The translations under genes were made by a program, and so were the position numbers. Below, in pieces: positions 1 to 8,058 of a DNA stretch of 64,000 bases (the first letter of the stretch is position 1; each line of letters begins with the position of its first letter). The notes below the pieces were generated by a model, which had not been told where the DNA came from, searched no databases, and saw nothing but the letters and a program-made list of their open reading frames with translations. This stretch comes from Paenibacillus aceris (lineage in GTDB: Bacteria; Bacillota; Bacilli; Paenibacillales; NBRC-103111). Where the stretch lies: positions 117,133-181,132 of the forward strand of contig NZ_JAGGKV010000015.1 of assembly GCF_017874035.1 (NCBI RefSeq), given 5' to 3'.

Positions 1-650
1 TGTCCGTCAAAACATTGCCTGGTCAGATCGGTGTATTTGAAGTCAACCCCATCAAATAAACAACCTTCAAAAATCGTTTTTCTAAGATCGGTCATCGTTA
101 ACGTCACGTCGGTTAGTCTTACGCCTGTGAATTTGGCTCCGTCAAGCCCCGACTTGCTGAAATTGGTTCGTACAAGGATCGTCTTATTAAAGCTTGCATT
201 TGTCAGGTCAAGCGCGTATAGACTGCAGTCCGTCAGATTCGCTCCATCAAAATTAGCTTCGCGCACGTCACTGGCCTTAAACGAACTGCCGGTCAAATCT
301 GCGCCCGAAAAGTCGGAGCCGTGCAGTGCACTGCCTTTAAACTGTCCTTTATGGGCCGTAACGCCTGCAAAGTCGCTTTCCGACAAGTTGCTTCCACTAA
401 AGTTTGTCAGTACTTTCCGTTCTAGTGAGCGGGAAAGGTTGGCGACCTCCAGAATCGTTTGCTCGATGTCACCGATACTCTCAATGGTCATCTTAAAAGC
501 TTTTTCATCGTCCTTGCCCTCCGCTCGAAGTTCACGGTATCGTTCCTGCAAATCGGTAAGCAGGTCGGCCTTTAATTCGGTGACGCTTTTTACCCCATCG
601 TATGGCGTAAAAACGCTGTTCAGATAATCCGTCAATTTTGGATTCATCAT
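1..650 (-). CDS. Pentapeptide-repeat protein (partial, C-terminus off the left edge)
   Basis: Read from the ATG at 650, the minus strand is open to the window edge. The first ~80 residues form a charged helical domain (MMNPKLTDYLNSVFTPYDGV..., then ELKADLLTDLQERYRELR and ESIGDIEQTILEVANLSRS) like the prefix domain found on Firmicute membrane or repeat proteins that follow PadR genes. After that come consecutive A(D/N)LxxSxF-type pentapeptides (for example GADLTGSSFKASDVREANFDGANLTDC), which fold as a right-handed quadrilateral beta-helix. The exact biochemical role cannot be read from the sequence; the family includes DNA mimics and scaffolds. An AAGGGGAGA ribosome site precedes the start and the decayed padR gene ends 13 bp upstream, so the two share one transcript. 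The plus-strand open frame over this region is antisense. Confidence 0.85.
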   Translation of the reverse strand, partial: MMNPKLTDYLNSVFTPYDGVKSVTELKADLLTDLQERYRELRAEGKDDEKAFKMTIESIGDIEQTILEVANLSRSLERKVLTNFSGSNLSESDFAGVTAHKGQFKGSALHGSDFSGADLTGSSFKASDVREANFDGANLTDCSLYALDLTNASFNKTILVRTNFSKSGLDGAKFTGVRLTDVTLTMTDLRKTIFEGCLFDGVDFKYTDLTRQCFDG

Positions 651-663
651 ATCAAATCTCCCC

Positions 664-957
664 TTATACTAAGTTTTCTAACAAGCGTTTTGCATAGTCA
701 CAATTTCTTTTGTGACGGTCGTAAGTGTTTTTTCCCCTTTCGGTAAACGTAATCCTAAAATGTTTGCGCTGTCCGCTCCTGTGAGTCATCACCCCAATAC
801 CACTCGATGTCGCTGTCTGCTTCAAGCCGCCGGAACCTGGAGTACATCGTGGCTTCCTTTCGTTCATTCTCACCGTCCGAACGCTCGGCAATTAGCTAGA
901 CAATTTCGTATCTGTATGTCCTAGCAGCAGGTCGGATGTGGTCTTGTTCTCGCTCAT
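664..957 (-). pseudogene. Decayed PadR-family transcriptional regulator
   Basis: The reading starts well (MSENKTTSDLLLGHTDT behind GGAGGTGATT) and then meets a TAA in frame. A PadR wing/helix segment, EATMYSRFRRLEADSDIEW followed by YWGDDSQE, lies in a second frame. The usual PadR tail returns in the first frame (GQRKHFRITFTERGK, then CDYAKRLLENLV). Compared with a normal ~105-residue PadR protein, the central recognition-helix part (roughly residues 18-45) is missing and at least two frame changes are needed to read the rest. The gene is therefore almost certainly non-functional, which should leave the downstream pentapeptide gene without its usual repressor. Confidence 0.85.
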
Positions 958-977
958 ACAATCACCTCCATAACTGC

Positions 978-1006
978 ATAATAAGATACATTACTATGTC
1001 TGTCAA
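978..1006 (-). promoter_or_regulatory. Sigma-A promoter of the padR/pentapeptide unit
   Basis: On the minus strand a perfect -35 TTGACA (1001-1006) is separated by 17 bp from a -10 TATTAT (978-983), about 20 bp upstream of the padR ATG. A hexamer ATAGTA occurs twice as a direct repeat flanking the -35 box and could be part of the former PadR operator. The promoter is intact although the regulator gene is broken. Confidence 0.75.
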
Positions 1007-1286
1007 GGTACTATTTATAATACAATACGCTATCTAGAATAATTTGTGCATACATAAGGATAAACAGCTTCATCGTCCTTTTAGGACGAGCGCGTTTGTC
1101 AAGGTAGATGCGAAGCAAAAGTAGAAAACTTATACTTTCTTATCTACGAACAAAAAAAAACCGCGCAAAGCGCAGTTTCCTAGGAAGTATATTTATATGC
1201 CAACCTCATGAATCAACATTCCTGCTTTTTATTTTAATAACAACGGCTGTTGGGCTGCAGATCGGCGCTTAGCTGCAACCGAAGCC
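1007..1286. other. Intergenic region with no gene
   Basis: This space separates the padR promoter from the 3' end of the rph-like gene. It holds a short hairpin (CGTCC-tttta-GGACG near 1076-1090) and the rph terminator at 1152-1177. I see no credible coding frame. Confidence 0.6.
1152..1177 (-). terminator. Intrinsic terminator of the first rph-like gene
   Basis: On the minus strand AACTGCGC-TTT-GCGCGGTT is followed by a run of nine T. The stem has one mismatch. It lies about 110 bp past the stop of the gene ending at 1287. Confidence 0.75.
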
Positions 1287-3959
1287 TCACTCGCTCCGCT
1301 CCAGCACCAGCACATAGCCGCGCGTCCCGTCCAAGCGAATGCGGTCGCCATCACGGATCAAGGTCGTCGCCCCGTCGATGCCGACGACCGCTGGCAGCCC
1401 GTATTCCCGGGCGACCACAGCGCCATGCGTCATCAGACCGCCGACCTCCATCACCAGCCCGACGGCGGAATGGAACAGCGGTGTCCAGCCAGGGTCGGTG
1501 AAAGGAGCGATCATAATCTCTCCCCTGTTCAGATTCGCCTCCTCCGGCCTCAGCACCACACGGGCGATGCCCTCGATGACGCCGGCCGATACCGGAGTTC
1601 CGACCCATGCTCCCTCGGGGACGTCCTGCAGCTTGCGCCGGCCGGTAATGATTTCCCCTTCGCTCGTCATCAGCCTTGGTGGCTTCATGCCTCGGAATCG
1701 CTCCAGCTCCTCCTTCCGCTGCTCGAGCAGCGCCGCAAGCCCGGGCAGCCGTTCCCCCTCGGTCAGTTTCAGCAACTCGTCGAGCGACAAATAAAACACT
1801 TCATCCGCCCGATTCAGAACGCCATCTTTGACCAGTGAGCGACCCTCGTCAAGCAGACCTTCTCGTACGAGGCCGAAATGCTGCATCATCAAATATTTGG
1901 GATGCTCCCGCAGTCCCATCAACCCGCGGTATACGCATACCAGCCGCGACATCAGCTTCGCCTTGAGCCAGCCGAAAGGCTGGGCACGCAGACGCTTTAG
2001 CAATTCGCTTGCCGCAGCTGAAGCCTCGAGGGTTCCTTCGGCGAACTTGGCCCGGTGCTCCCCGGGCTCCATGCTCCGCATATGGCAGACGATCGACGGA
2101 AGCAGCGTGCTCGGATCCTCTCGCCACCGTGGCCGCGTAATATCGATTTCGCCAGGGCATCGCATCCCGTACAACGCTATGAACCGGTCCCACAGCAGCC
2201 CGAACGCATCGCCGCCCTCCACCTGCCGCAGCTGCTCTCGGAACTGCAGTGGATCGCCGCGCCTTAACAGCTCGATCACCTGAGGATACGATCTGGCTGC
2301 ATCTGCCAGGTCGCCGATCATAAGCCCCATTTCGCTCGTGATGTTGCCGGGCAGTCCTCGATTCAGTACATGCACGACCTCGGTGTCGCCCAACCACTTG
2401 ATTGACAGAGCATTCACTAGTCGGGACGAAATGATACCGGCGAGCGGATAGGGGATCAGCTGGGGAAAAATGGTCAGCAGGAGCATGCCTATATGCTCCT
2501 GGATTCGGACGACCCGCTCCGGGCCGGTGACGCCGGAAAGCCGGATTTCCCCCTTCTGGACCGAAGCCTCGATATACGCATTTACCTCCAGATGCGCATC
2601 GGTGACAGGAGCGTACAGCAGCTTGCGCGCTACCCTCCGCAGTACAGGACGAATAAAGCGGAGTACGCCTTTTTTCACACCGGCCGCTGGAGGCAAATGC
2701 TGGACAAATGACTCCCGCTTCACAAGCTCCGTTACGCCGAGGCCGATCATTTCATCGACGTTGGCCAATACTTTCGGCAAAATAACACGGGCCTGCTTCA
2801 CCGTCAGCAGCTTGGTAATATCGACGTAGACTCTTCCGCCGACCGCAGCCGTATGCTCGTTCATCGCCTGGATGCCCGTTTTCCCGAAAGGAATAAGAGT
2901 ACGAAGCACGGACAAGCCCATTGGCTTCATAGCGTCTGTCATCATCTGCTGATGGCCGAAGGAAACGAGCAGATGCGGGCTCTCCCCTGGCGGGATGTTC
3001 AAATCGGGTAGCGGATACAGCGAGGTGATCGGTCGGCTCTGAACGATGAAGAAACTCCCTTGCGCGAAGCACCACTCGATGTCCTGCTCCGACCCGTAAT
3101 GCCGCTTGATCTTCTCGCCGAGCGCTGCGAGCTCCAGGATCCGCACATCGTCAAGCGCCTGCATCTCTTGTTGAATCTCCGGCAGCTCCCTCTTCACGGT
3201 GCCTCCCTCCGGCAGCGCATAGATAGCAAGCTTCTTGCGGGAGACGGTCTTCGTCAGCAGCTTCCCTGACCGCACCTGATACAGATCGGCGGAGACTAGC
3301 CCGGACACAAGCGCCTCCCCCAAGCCGTAGCTGGCGTCAATCGACACGGTGCCCCGGTGGCCCGTGATCGGATCGGCGGTAAACATGATGCCGGATACCT
3401 CGGGGAACACCATGCGCTGTACGACGACGGACAATTGCACAGTACGGTGATCGAACCGATTGCGAGCCCGGTACGATATCGCCCGGTCGGTGAACAGCGA
3501 CGCCCAGCATTTGCGGACTGCGTCCAGCAGCGCGTCTTCCCCGCATACATTCAGATAAGTGTCCTGCTGACCAGCGAATGAAGCCGTCGGCAAATCCTCC
3601 GCCGTGGCACTTGAGCGTACCGCATAGGCTTGATCCGTTCCTGACCGGTGCCAGCCCTGGATGATTGCGGTGCGAATGTCATCTGGAACCGGCAAAGTTA
3701 CCAGATGCTCTCGGATGTCCTGCCCCAACGCCGTAATCTCCCCGAGCTGGTCCGCCTCAACTCTGTCTAATCGCCCCAAAAAACCGTCCATGACGTCGCT
3801 CTGCTTCAGAAATGACCGGTACGCTTCCGTAGTGATACAAAAGCCCGAAGGGACGGGAAAGCCCGCCTTCATCATCTCCCCCAAATTAGCTCCCTTGCCT
3901 CCGACGAGGGGAAGGCTGCTCTTATCCAGATGGTCAAAATCAAGCACATAAACGCTCAT
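1287..3959 (-). CDS. Rifampin phosphotransferase / PEP synthase-like enzyme (copy 1)
   Basis: This 890-residue protein has the order expected of rifampin phosphotransferase (Rph): an ATP-grasp/PPDK-N domain (~1-320, with LVGGKGANLGEM and YAVRSSATAEDLPTASFAGQQDT), a large helical middle domain that binds the antibiotic in Rph (~330-770), and a C-terminal swivelling PEP-utiliser domain (~790-885) with GGLMTHGAVVAREYGLPAVVG, whose His is about residue 845. Genuine PEP synthases carry a further PEP-binding barrel after the His domain, and it is absent here. Rph enzymes transfer the beta-phosphate of ATP to a rifamycin hydroxyl. The gene starts 2 bp after the tetR stop, so the two are one operon. 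Substrate is inferred from the family; another phosphoryl acceptor is possible. Confidence 0.75.
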   Translation of the reverse strand: MSVYVLDFDHLDKSSLPLVGGKGANLGEMMKAGFPVPSGFCITTEAYRSFLKQSDVMDGFLGRLDRVEADQLGEITALGQDIREHLVTLPVPDDIRTAIIQGWHRSGTDQAYAVRSSATAEDLPTASFAGQQDTYLNVCGEDALLDAVRKCWASLFTDRAISYRARNRFDHRTVQLSVVVQRMVFPEVSGIMFTADPITGHRGTVSIDASYGLGEALVSGLVSADLYQVRSGKLLTKTVSRKKLAIYALPEGGTVKRELPEIQQEMQALDDVRILELAALGEKIKRHYGSEQDIEWCFAQGSFFIVQSRPITSLYPLPDLNIPPGESPHLLVSFGHQQMMTDAMKPMGLSVLRTLIPFGKTGIQAMNEHTAAVGGRVYVDITKLLTVKQARVILPKVLANVDEMIGLGVTELVKRESFVQHLPPAAGVKKGVLRFIRPVLRRVARKLLYAPVTDAHLEVNAYIEASVQKGEIRLSGVTGPERVVRIQEHIGMLLLTIFPQLIPYPLAGIISSRLVNALSIKWLGDTEVVHVLNRGLPGNITSEMGLMIGDLADAARSYPQVIELLRRGDPLQFREQLRQVEGGDAFGLLWDRFIALYGMRCPGEIDITRPRWREDPSTLLPSIVCHMRSMEPGEHRAKFAEGTLEASAAASELLKRLRAQPFGWLKAKLMSRLVCVYRGLMGLREHPKYLMMQHFGLVREGLLDEGRSLVKDGVLNRADEVFYLSLDELLKLTEGERLPGLAALLEQRKEELERFRGMKPPRLMTSEGEIITGRRKLQDVPEGAWVGTPVSAGVIEGIARVVLRPEEANLNRGEIMIAPFTDPGWTPLFHSAVGLVMEVGGLMTHGAVVAREYGLPAVVGIDGATTLIRDGDRIRLDGTRGYVLVLERSE

Positions 3960-3961
3960 GG

Positions 3962-4549
3962 CTATTCGCTCCTCTTATTGGATTGGTCCGCGCGTAGACC
4001 GTGCATATACAAACCAAACAACGTTTCGCCCATCTCCACCATCGTTACCCCATACTTGGCAGCCACATCCGGCCGCGCCATGCGTTGAATACTTTCCAAC
4101 ATAATGGCTGTCACAAGCCTCGGATTCACGTTCCGGATATGTCCCTCCTGCATCGCCCGCTGAAGCAGCCGTTCTATGAATGTGAGCTGTTCGCTGCGGA
4201 ACGCTTCTAGCTTCGTCCATAAGCCTGGGATATATTTTTGAATATCGTTCAAAAATAACGGATGCAGCTTGACGATCTCACTCTTGATGCTCATAAACAC
4301 ACGCTCGAATACGTCAAGCGGATGGCCGGAGGTCTGCATATGCGTTTTCACGTAATTTGCAATCGCTTTCATAATCGTATCCAGCACTGCTTCTGCGATC
4401 TCTTCTTTCCCGCTAAAATACAAATACAGCGTCTTCTTGCTCATCCCGAGCCGGGACGCCAACTCGCTCAATGTCACGCCACGATAGCCTTTAGCATTAA
4501 ACAGATCGGCAGCCTCCTGTACGATGCGCGACCTGATCGATTCATCCAT
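3962..4549 (-). CDS. TetR/AcrR-family repressor in operon with the rph-like gene
   Basis: This 195-residue protein has an N-terminal TetR helix-turn-helix at about residues 8-55 (RIVQEAADLFNAKGYRGVT, then LSELASRLGMSKKTLYLYF) and an all-helical C-terminal ligand/dimer domain (FIERLLQRAMQEGHI, MLESIQRMARPD). It is immediately upstream of the phosphotransferase and transcribed with it. A dyad overlapping the promoter suggests autoregulation, so the enzyme would be induced when a ligand, possibly a rifamycin-like compound, releases the repressor. The ligand is inference only. Confidence 0.85.
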   Translation of the reverse strand: MDESIRSRIVQEAADLFNAKGYRGVTLSELASRLGMSKKTLYLYFSGKEEIAEAVLDTIMKAIANYVKTHMQTSGHPLDVFERVFMSIKSEIVKLHPLFLNDIQKYIPGLWTKLEAFRSEQLTFIERLLQRAMQEGHIRNVNPRLVTAIMLESIQRMARPDVAAKYGVTMVEMGETLFGLYMHGLRADQSNKRSE

Positions 4550-4580
4550 CCGTACGCCTCCTCCTTTCCACTCCGGAAAC

Positions 4581-4631
4581 TAAAATGGTTTCTACAGTTT
4601 CCATTTTACATAATGGCTTCACCAACCGCAA
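4581..4631 (-). promoter_or_regulatory. tetR-rph promoter with overlapping dyad operator
   Basis: The minus strand has -35 TTGCGG (4626-4631), a 17-bp spacer and -10 TAAAAT (4603-4608). An inverted repeat TAAAATGG (4581-4588), 12 bp, CCATTTTA (4601-4608) covers the -10 box and the start of transcription, the usual position of a TetR operator. A strong AGGAGGAGG ribosome site follows before the tetR ATG. Confidence 0.65.
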
Positions 4632-4728
4632 GGTGAAAAGTTCATGCTGATCATCCAAGAATGGCCCAACCGGCAGGTGCTGAAGATCAGTCAATTTTCA
4701 CACGACAAACCCGTCGTTACAGGTTTGT

Positions 4729-5542
4729 TTGTTGCTGCGGCACAAAGTTTATATTCAGTTCACGTTGGAGAATATCGTGCGCTCGGAGGGTGCAGCAATC
4801 ACGTCGATGATCGGTATGATTCTAAGTGTTGTTGTGAATATTATTCTCGATGCGCTAGTCATCTTCGTCTTCCATTGGGGCGTGATCGGCGTTGCATCTG
4901 CTACGGTTATTTCTAATTTGGCTGCGAGTGTATTCTACGCCTTCCATAAAGGATATATGAGTCAATTCTTAACCTTCTCCGTAAAATGGTTCAAGGCTAC
5001 CCAAGGACATTCTCAGCAATGTATTCAAAATCGGAGTTCCCGTTTTTGGGTTGAATATGGGGAGCAAGCCATAGCGGCATTCGGAATTTCATCTCGTTTA
5101 TTGCAATTTCCTTACGATCAAAGCGATTGTGGCGTTAGCAGTCGTATTCGGCGTCATCGTCTATCTAATTTCCGACCACTTAATTGGTTTATTCACGCAT
5201 GACCCGCAATTAATTGAAATGGGCAGCTACATTCTACATGTGACGTTCTTATCCTTGTTCATTATAGGAATGACCTCGTTGTTTACGGGGATCTTCCAAG
5301 CAACAGCGCAAGGAACCGCCGCGTTTATTATGTCAGTTATTCAAGGAATTACACTTATTCCTGTATTGTATATCTCTAATCAAATAAACGGCTTCCACGG
5401 GTTGGTATGGTCGCTCGTCATTGCGGATGCCGTCGCATTCCTTGTTGGTGCCATCATGCTGTATGTCCTGCGGACTAAATTGCAGCCGGATCTTGATAAT
5501 TTTGGTATAGTAGAAGATATAACAAACAAGAAGACAGGATAA
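4729..5542 (+). pseudogene. MATE-family multidrug efflux transporter remnant
   Basis: Two overlapping frames carry recognisable MATE (NorM/DinF-type) sequence: first FTLENIVRSEGAA, then a membrane segment and IGVASATVISNLAASVFYAF, and in another frame SDHLIGLFTHDPQLIEMGSY, LFTGIFQATAQGTAAFIMS and SLVIADAVAFLVGAIMLYVL. The N-terminal half of the ~450-residue family is missing. The middle is shortened and frameshifted around 5000-5130, where fragments such as EQAIAAFGISSRLLQFP remain. It cannot encode a 12-helix transporter. A good terminator overlaps the final stop codon, so only the 3' end of the original gene is intact. Confidence 0.85.
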
Positions 5543-5567
5543 GGGCACTTCCCTATCCTGCCTTTTT
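5535..5567 (+). terminator. Terminator of the MATE remnant
   Basis: CAGGATaAGGG-cactt-CCCTATCCTG is followed by CCTTTTT. It overlaps the end of the MATE remnant. Confidence 0.75.
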
Positions 5568-5629
5568 AGGTACATGGTCGAGGGTTATCGTGGGAATAAA
5601 ATCAACTACTCCGAGTAAGCCATTAAAAA

Positions 5630-6631
5630 TTACTTTATTCTTATGACTACCTTTCCTTTGGCACTACCGCCTTCTAGGTACTGGAATGCTTGCCCGGCAT
5701 CTTTCAAATGATACACCTTATCAATAACGGGCTTAATGTGACCTCCTTCAATAAATTCCTTTAAAACCTTCAATTGCGCTCCGCTCGATTTCATAAAAAG
5801 GAAATGATATCTCGTTTGGTTCTTCTTCTCAAGAGCTTTGATCTTACGGCTCACGATGGACAAAATTGCCGTTTTCATCCACCCCAATTTTGCTTCTTTT
5901 CCAAATCTTGCGTTTGGCACGCCAGAGATGGATACGATTTGTCCACTTGGCTTCAATATGCGGAATGATTTTTCCAAGGCTGCTCCTCCTAAAGTATCAA
6001 AAACAGCGTCATATCCAGTAAGCATTTCTTCAAAATTCTCTTGTTTATAATTAATTATCAAATCGGCTCCCAATGATTTGACCAAATCATAGCCTTTATC
6101 GCTTGCTGTTGTGGTAACAGAAGCTCCCATCATTTTTGCCAGTTGAATGGCAAACGTCCCCACTCCTCCTGAACCTGCGTGAATTAGAATTTTCTGGCCC
6201 TTTTGAAGATGCATAATATCGGTGAAGGCTTGGTAAGTCGTTAATCCGACCAGTGGTATAGATGCAGCTTCTTCAAAGTTTAAATTCCGCGGCTTTAACG
6301 AAATATCTTCCTCGTGTACAGCAATATATTCCGCCAATGTGCCGATACGGCTTTTGCGTGGTCTGCCATAAACTTCATCACCGGGTTTAAATGCACTCAC
6401 TCGGTCACCAACCTTGACAACAATCCCAGAGAAATCATTGCCTAAAATTAAAGGAAACTCGTATTTTAATAGAAATTTTATTTTTCCCTCCTTTATTTTG
6501 AAATCGATTGGATTTAGGCTAGCTGCATGAATTTCTACCAACACATCGTGTTCTCCCATGTCAGGCGTTGGTTGTTCTGACATAATCAGAGGGGTGTTCT
6601 TCCCGTACTTCTCAATGATCATAGCCTTCAT
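5630..6631 (-). CDS. Zinc-less MDR-family NADP-dependent oxidoreductase (quinone oxidoreductase type)
   Basis: This 333-residue protein matches the medium-chain dehydrogenase/reductase family. It has an N-terminal GroES-like domain (~1-120, with LGNDFSGIVVKVGDRVSAFK and GDEVYGRP) and a Rossmann domain with HAGSGGVGTFAIQLAKMMGA at ~150-170. The catalytic zinc ligands of alcohol dehydrogenases are absent, so it should be a zinc-independent NADPH reductase of quinones or electrophilic enones. It lies 90 bp downstream of an arsR gene on the same strand and shares an operator-like sequence with it, which fits induction by reactive electrophiles. GAAGGTGATTT supports the ATG at 6631. Confidence 0.85.
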   Translation of the reverse strand: MKAMIIEKYGKNTPLIMSEQPTPDMGEHDVLVEIHAASLNPIDFKIKEGKIKFLLKYEFPLILGNDFSGIVVKVGDRVSAFKPGDEVYGRPRKSRIGTLAEYIAVHEEDISLKPRNLNFEEAASIPLVGLTTYQAFTDIMHLQKGQKILIHAGSGGVGTFAIQLAKMMGASVTTTASDKGYDLVKSLGADLIINYKQENFEEMLTGYDAVFDTLGGAALEKSFRILKPSGQIVSISGVPNARFGKEAKLGWMKTAILSIVSRKIKALEKKNQTRYHFLFMKSSGAQLKVLKEFIEGGHIKPVIDKVYHLKDAGQAFQYLEGGSAKGKVVIRIK

Positions 6632-6655
6632 AATAAATCACCTTCCATATGATTA

Positions 6656-6677
6656 TTGGTTTAAACAAATGAACCAA
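6656..6677 (-). promoter_or_regulatory. Candidate ArsR operator upstream of the oxidoreductase
   Basis: The inverted repeat TTGGTT-N10-AACCAA (6656-6677) contains the decamer TTAAACAAAT (6661-6670). The same decamer occurs upstream of arsR at 7083-7092. The sharing supports one regulator acting at both places. Confidence 0.5.
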
Positions 6678-6721
6678 ATATGCAAAAAAAACTATTTATA
6701 ACTACTCCCTACTGTCTATTG

Positions 6722-7057
6722 TTAGTCACGTTGAATTCTGTTGCACTCATCTTCCACGGCGGTTATTAATGATTTGATTTGCTCAAGAGGTTGATGGAGA
6801 GTCAGCACATAGTAATTTTCAACGCTCTTTTTTTCAAAATTAACAAAGCCATTCTGTTTCAATACCTTCAAATGATGGGAAATGGCCGGTCTGGACAATT
6901 TGATATGTTCTGCGATCGTATTGACATTAAGTCCCGATTTATGTTGTCCCAGCAACATAATAATGGCTTGACGGTTTACATCGGTCAGAACTTCTAGTAG
7001 AGGGATACACTCTTTAAATTGTTTCTGAATATGTTCGACCTGACTCATACACTTCAC
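6722..7057 (-). CDS. ArsR-family transcriptional regulator
   Basis: This 111-residue winged-helix protein has the ArsR core: LLEVLTDVNRQAIIMLL, then LNVNTIAEHIKLSRPAISHH as the recognition helix (~residues 45-65) and LKVLKQNGFVNFEKKS as the wing. The ELCVCD metal-binding motif of ArsR/SmtB sensors is missing, so it is probably not a metal sensor. The start used is a GTG at 7057; an ATG at 7048 is an equally plausible alternative. It precedes the oxidoreductase on the same strand. Confidence 0.85.
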   Translation of the reverse strand: MKCMSQVEHIQKQFKECIPLLEVLTDVNRQAIIMLLGQHKSGLNVNTIAEHIKLSRPAISHHLKVLKQNGFVNFEKKSVENYYVLTLHQPLEQIKSLITAVEDECNRIQRD

Positions 7058-7072
7058 TCATTCCGTCCATTA

Positions 7073-7092
7073 GTTTAATCACTTAAACAAAT
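7073..7092 (-). promoter_or_regulatory. Candidate ArsR operator upstream of arsR
   Basis: GTTTAA-tcac-TTAAAC (7073-7088) is a perfect 6-bp dyad. It extends into TTAAACAAAT (7083-7092), identical to the decamer at 6661-6670. It lies just upstream of the arsR start. Confidence 0.5.
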
Positions 7093-7167
7093 ATAAAGCA
7101 TCAGATTTATAAGATCAAGTGCAACCTCAAAGAAACACGCAAAAGCGTTTCTGCGTTGATGCTTCGG

Positions 7168-7190
7168 GGACGATCGGCTTGCCTGTTGGG
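7168..7190. other. GC-rich hairpin, no obvious role
   Basis: CGGCTTGCC-tgttg-GGCAAGCCG forms a strong hairpin in a non-coding stretch between arsR and a small membrane protein gene. No T run follows on either strand, so it is not a simple terminator. Confidence 0.5.
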
Positions 7191-7344
7191 CAAGCCGCAT
7201 GTGTAACCATCGTTGTGACACTCTCGTTTTTTTACTTTTTTGAGTTTTTCCCAATCCCCTAGTAAAGCCTGGTAATATCGGGTTCATTCCCTACTGATTT
7301 CATTGATCCAACATAAAAAGCGCATGAACTTTTATTCTTAGAAT

Positions 7345-7590
7345 TTAAATTTTAGTTATGACTATTGAGATTACTATTCCAGTAATTGATATCCATACTA
7401 AGTAAGATTTAAATACCCTTGAAATAATGGAATCTTGCTTTTCTAAGTCATTCTTGTGGTTTTGTTGCATTTGTAAATCGATATTCCCTAAAGGATTAGA
7501 GGATCCTGTTGAACCTAAACCTTTAAAAAGTAAAGTTACTATGAATAGAATCAAAGAACCCATAAACAGATAATCGGATATTTGTTGCAT
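7345..7590 (-). CDS. Small two-helix membrane protein (paralogue of the gene at 46917)
   Basis: This 81-residue protein has an N-terminal membrane helix after MQQISDYLFMGSL, a hydrophilic loop (~30-60) and a C-terminal helix ending WISITGIVISIVITKI. A clear GGAG sits 8 bp before the ATG. A second copy of the family lies at 46917-47186 with the same start (QQISDY-FMGSL) and end (KSYL-WI-I-G---S---KI). The family is unknown to me. Two conserved paralogues with intact ribosome sites argue that both are real genes. Confidence 0.75.
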   Translation of the reverse strand: MQQISDYLFMGSLILFIVTLLFKGLGSTGSSNPLGNIDLQMQQNHKNDLEKQDSIISRVFKSYLVWISITGIVISIVITKI

Positions 7591-8058
7591 TTAACATGCT
7601 CCTTTGTATTGAAGGATTTGTGTTTACAACAATATATTAAAATAGATTATTTTAGGATTATGTCGAATTTTGCTAATTTATATCAAGAATTTACCAAAGT
7701 TCAATATTTACTCACATACTATACATGTTTTTTCAATATACTGTTGAGATTATCTGACCGTCAGAAACGCCCATTCCTCCGGCTGTACACACAAAGAAAT
7801 CAAAGGGGCTAGCCCCAATTTCAAGAATGAACGGTCAAGATTAACTTTTAACAAGTATTATGCTGAGCATTTTGATATCTCTCTTCTCCATACAGTTCTT
7901 ATTAAGTGACGTAGTCGCTATACAAGTACTAAAACAAAAAATTCCCCCACGTACTGCCATGAGGGATTAGCTGTAAAGTGATACTGTCTTTGAAATAAGA
8001 AGAACTTGAGGCTTTGCGCTGCACCTCATATGTTCAGTTCGTTCTTTAGAAAATCGGG
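7591..8058. other. 467-bp intergenic region, nothing convincing
   Basis: AT-rich sequence between two minus-strand genes. A 76-codon plus-strand frame at 7582-7812 has no ribosome site or family resemblance. No terminator with a clear T run was seen. Confidence 0.5.

Noticed and set aside
31..627. 198-codon plus-strand frame at the left edge
   Set aside because: It is antisense to the pentapeptide-repeat gene, whose minus-strand translation has clear repeats and a ribosome site.
1250..3951. Several 70-180-codon frames opposite or within the first rph-like gene
   Set aside because: They are shadow frames of the high-GC coding region; the 890-residue minus-strand frame has full domain structure.
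7075..7287. 70-codon minus-strand frame over a hairpin
   Set aside because: It overlaps the arsR promoter and operator, has no ribosome site, and looks like non-coding sequence.
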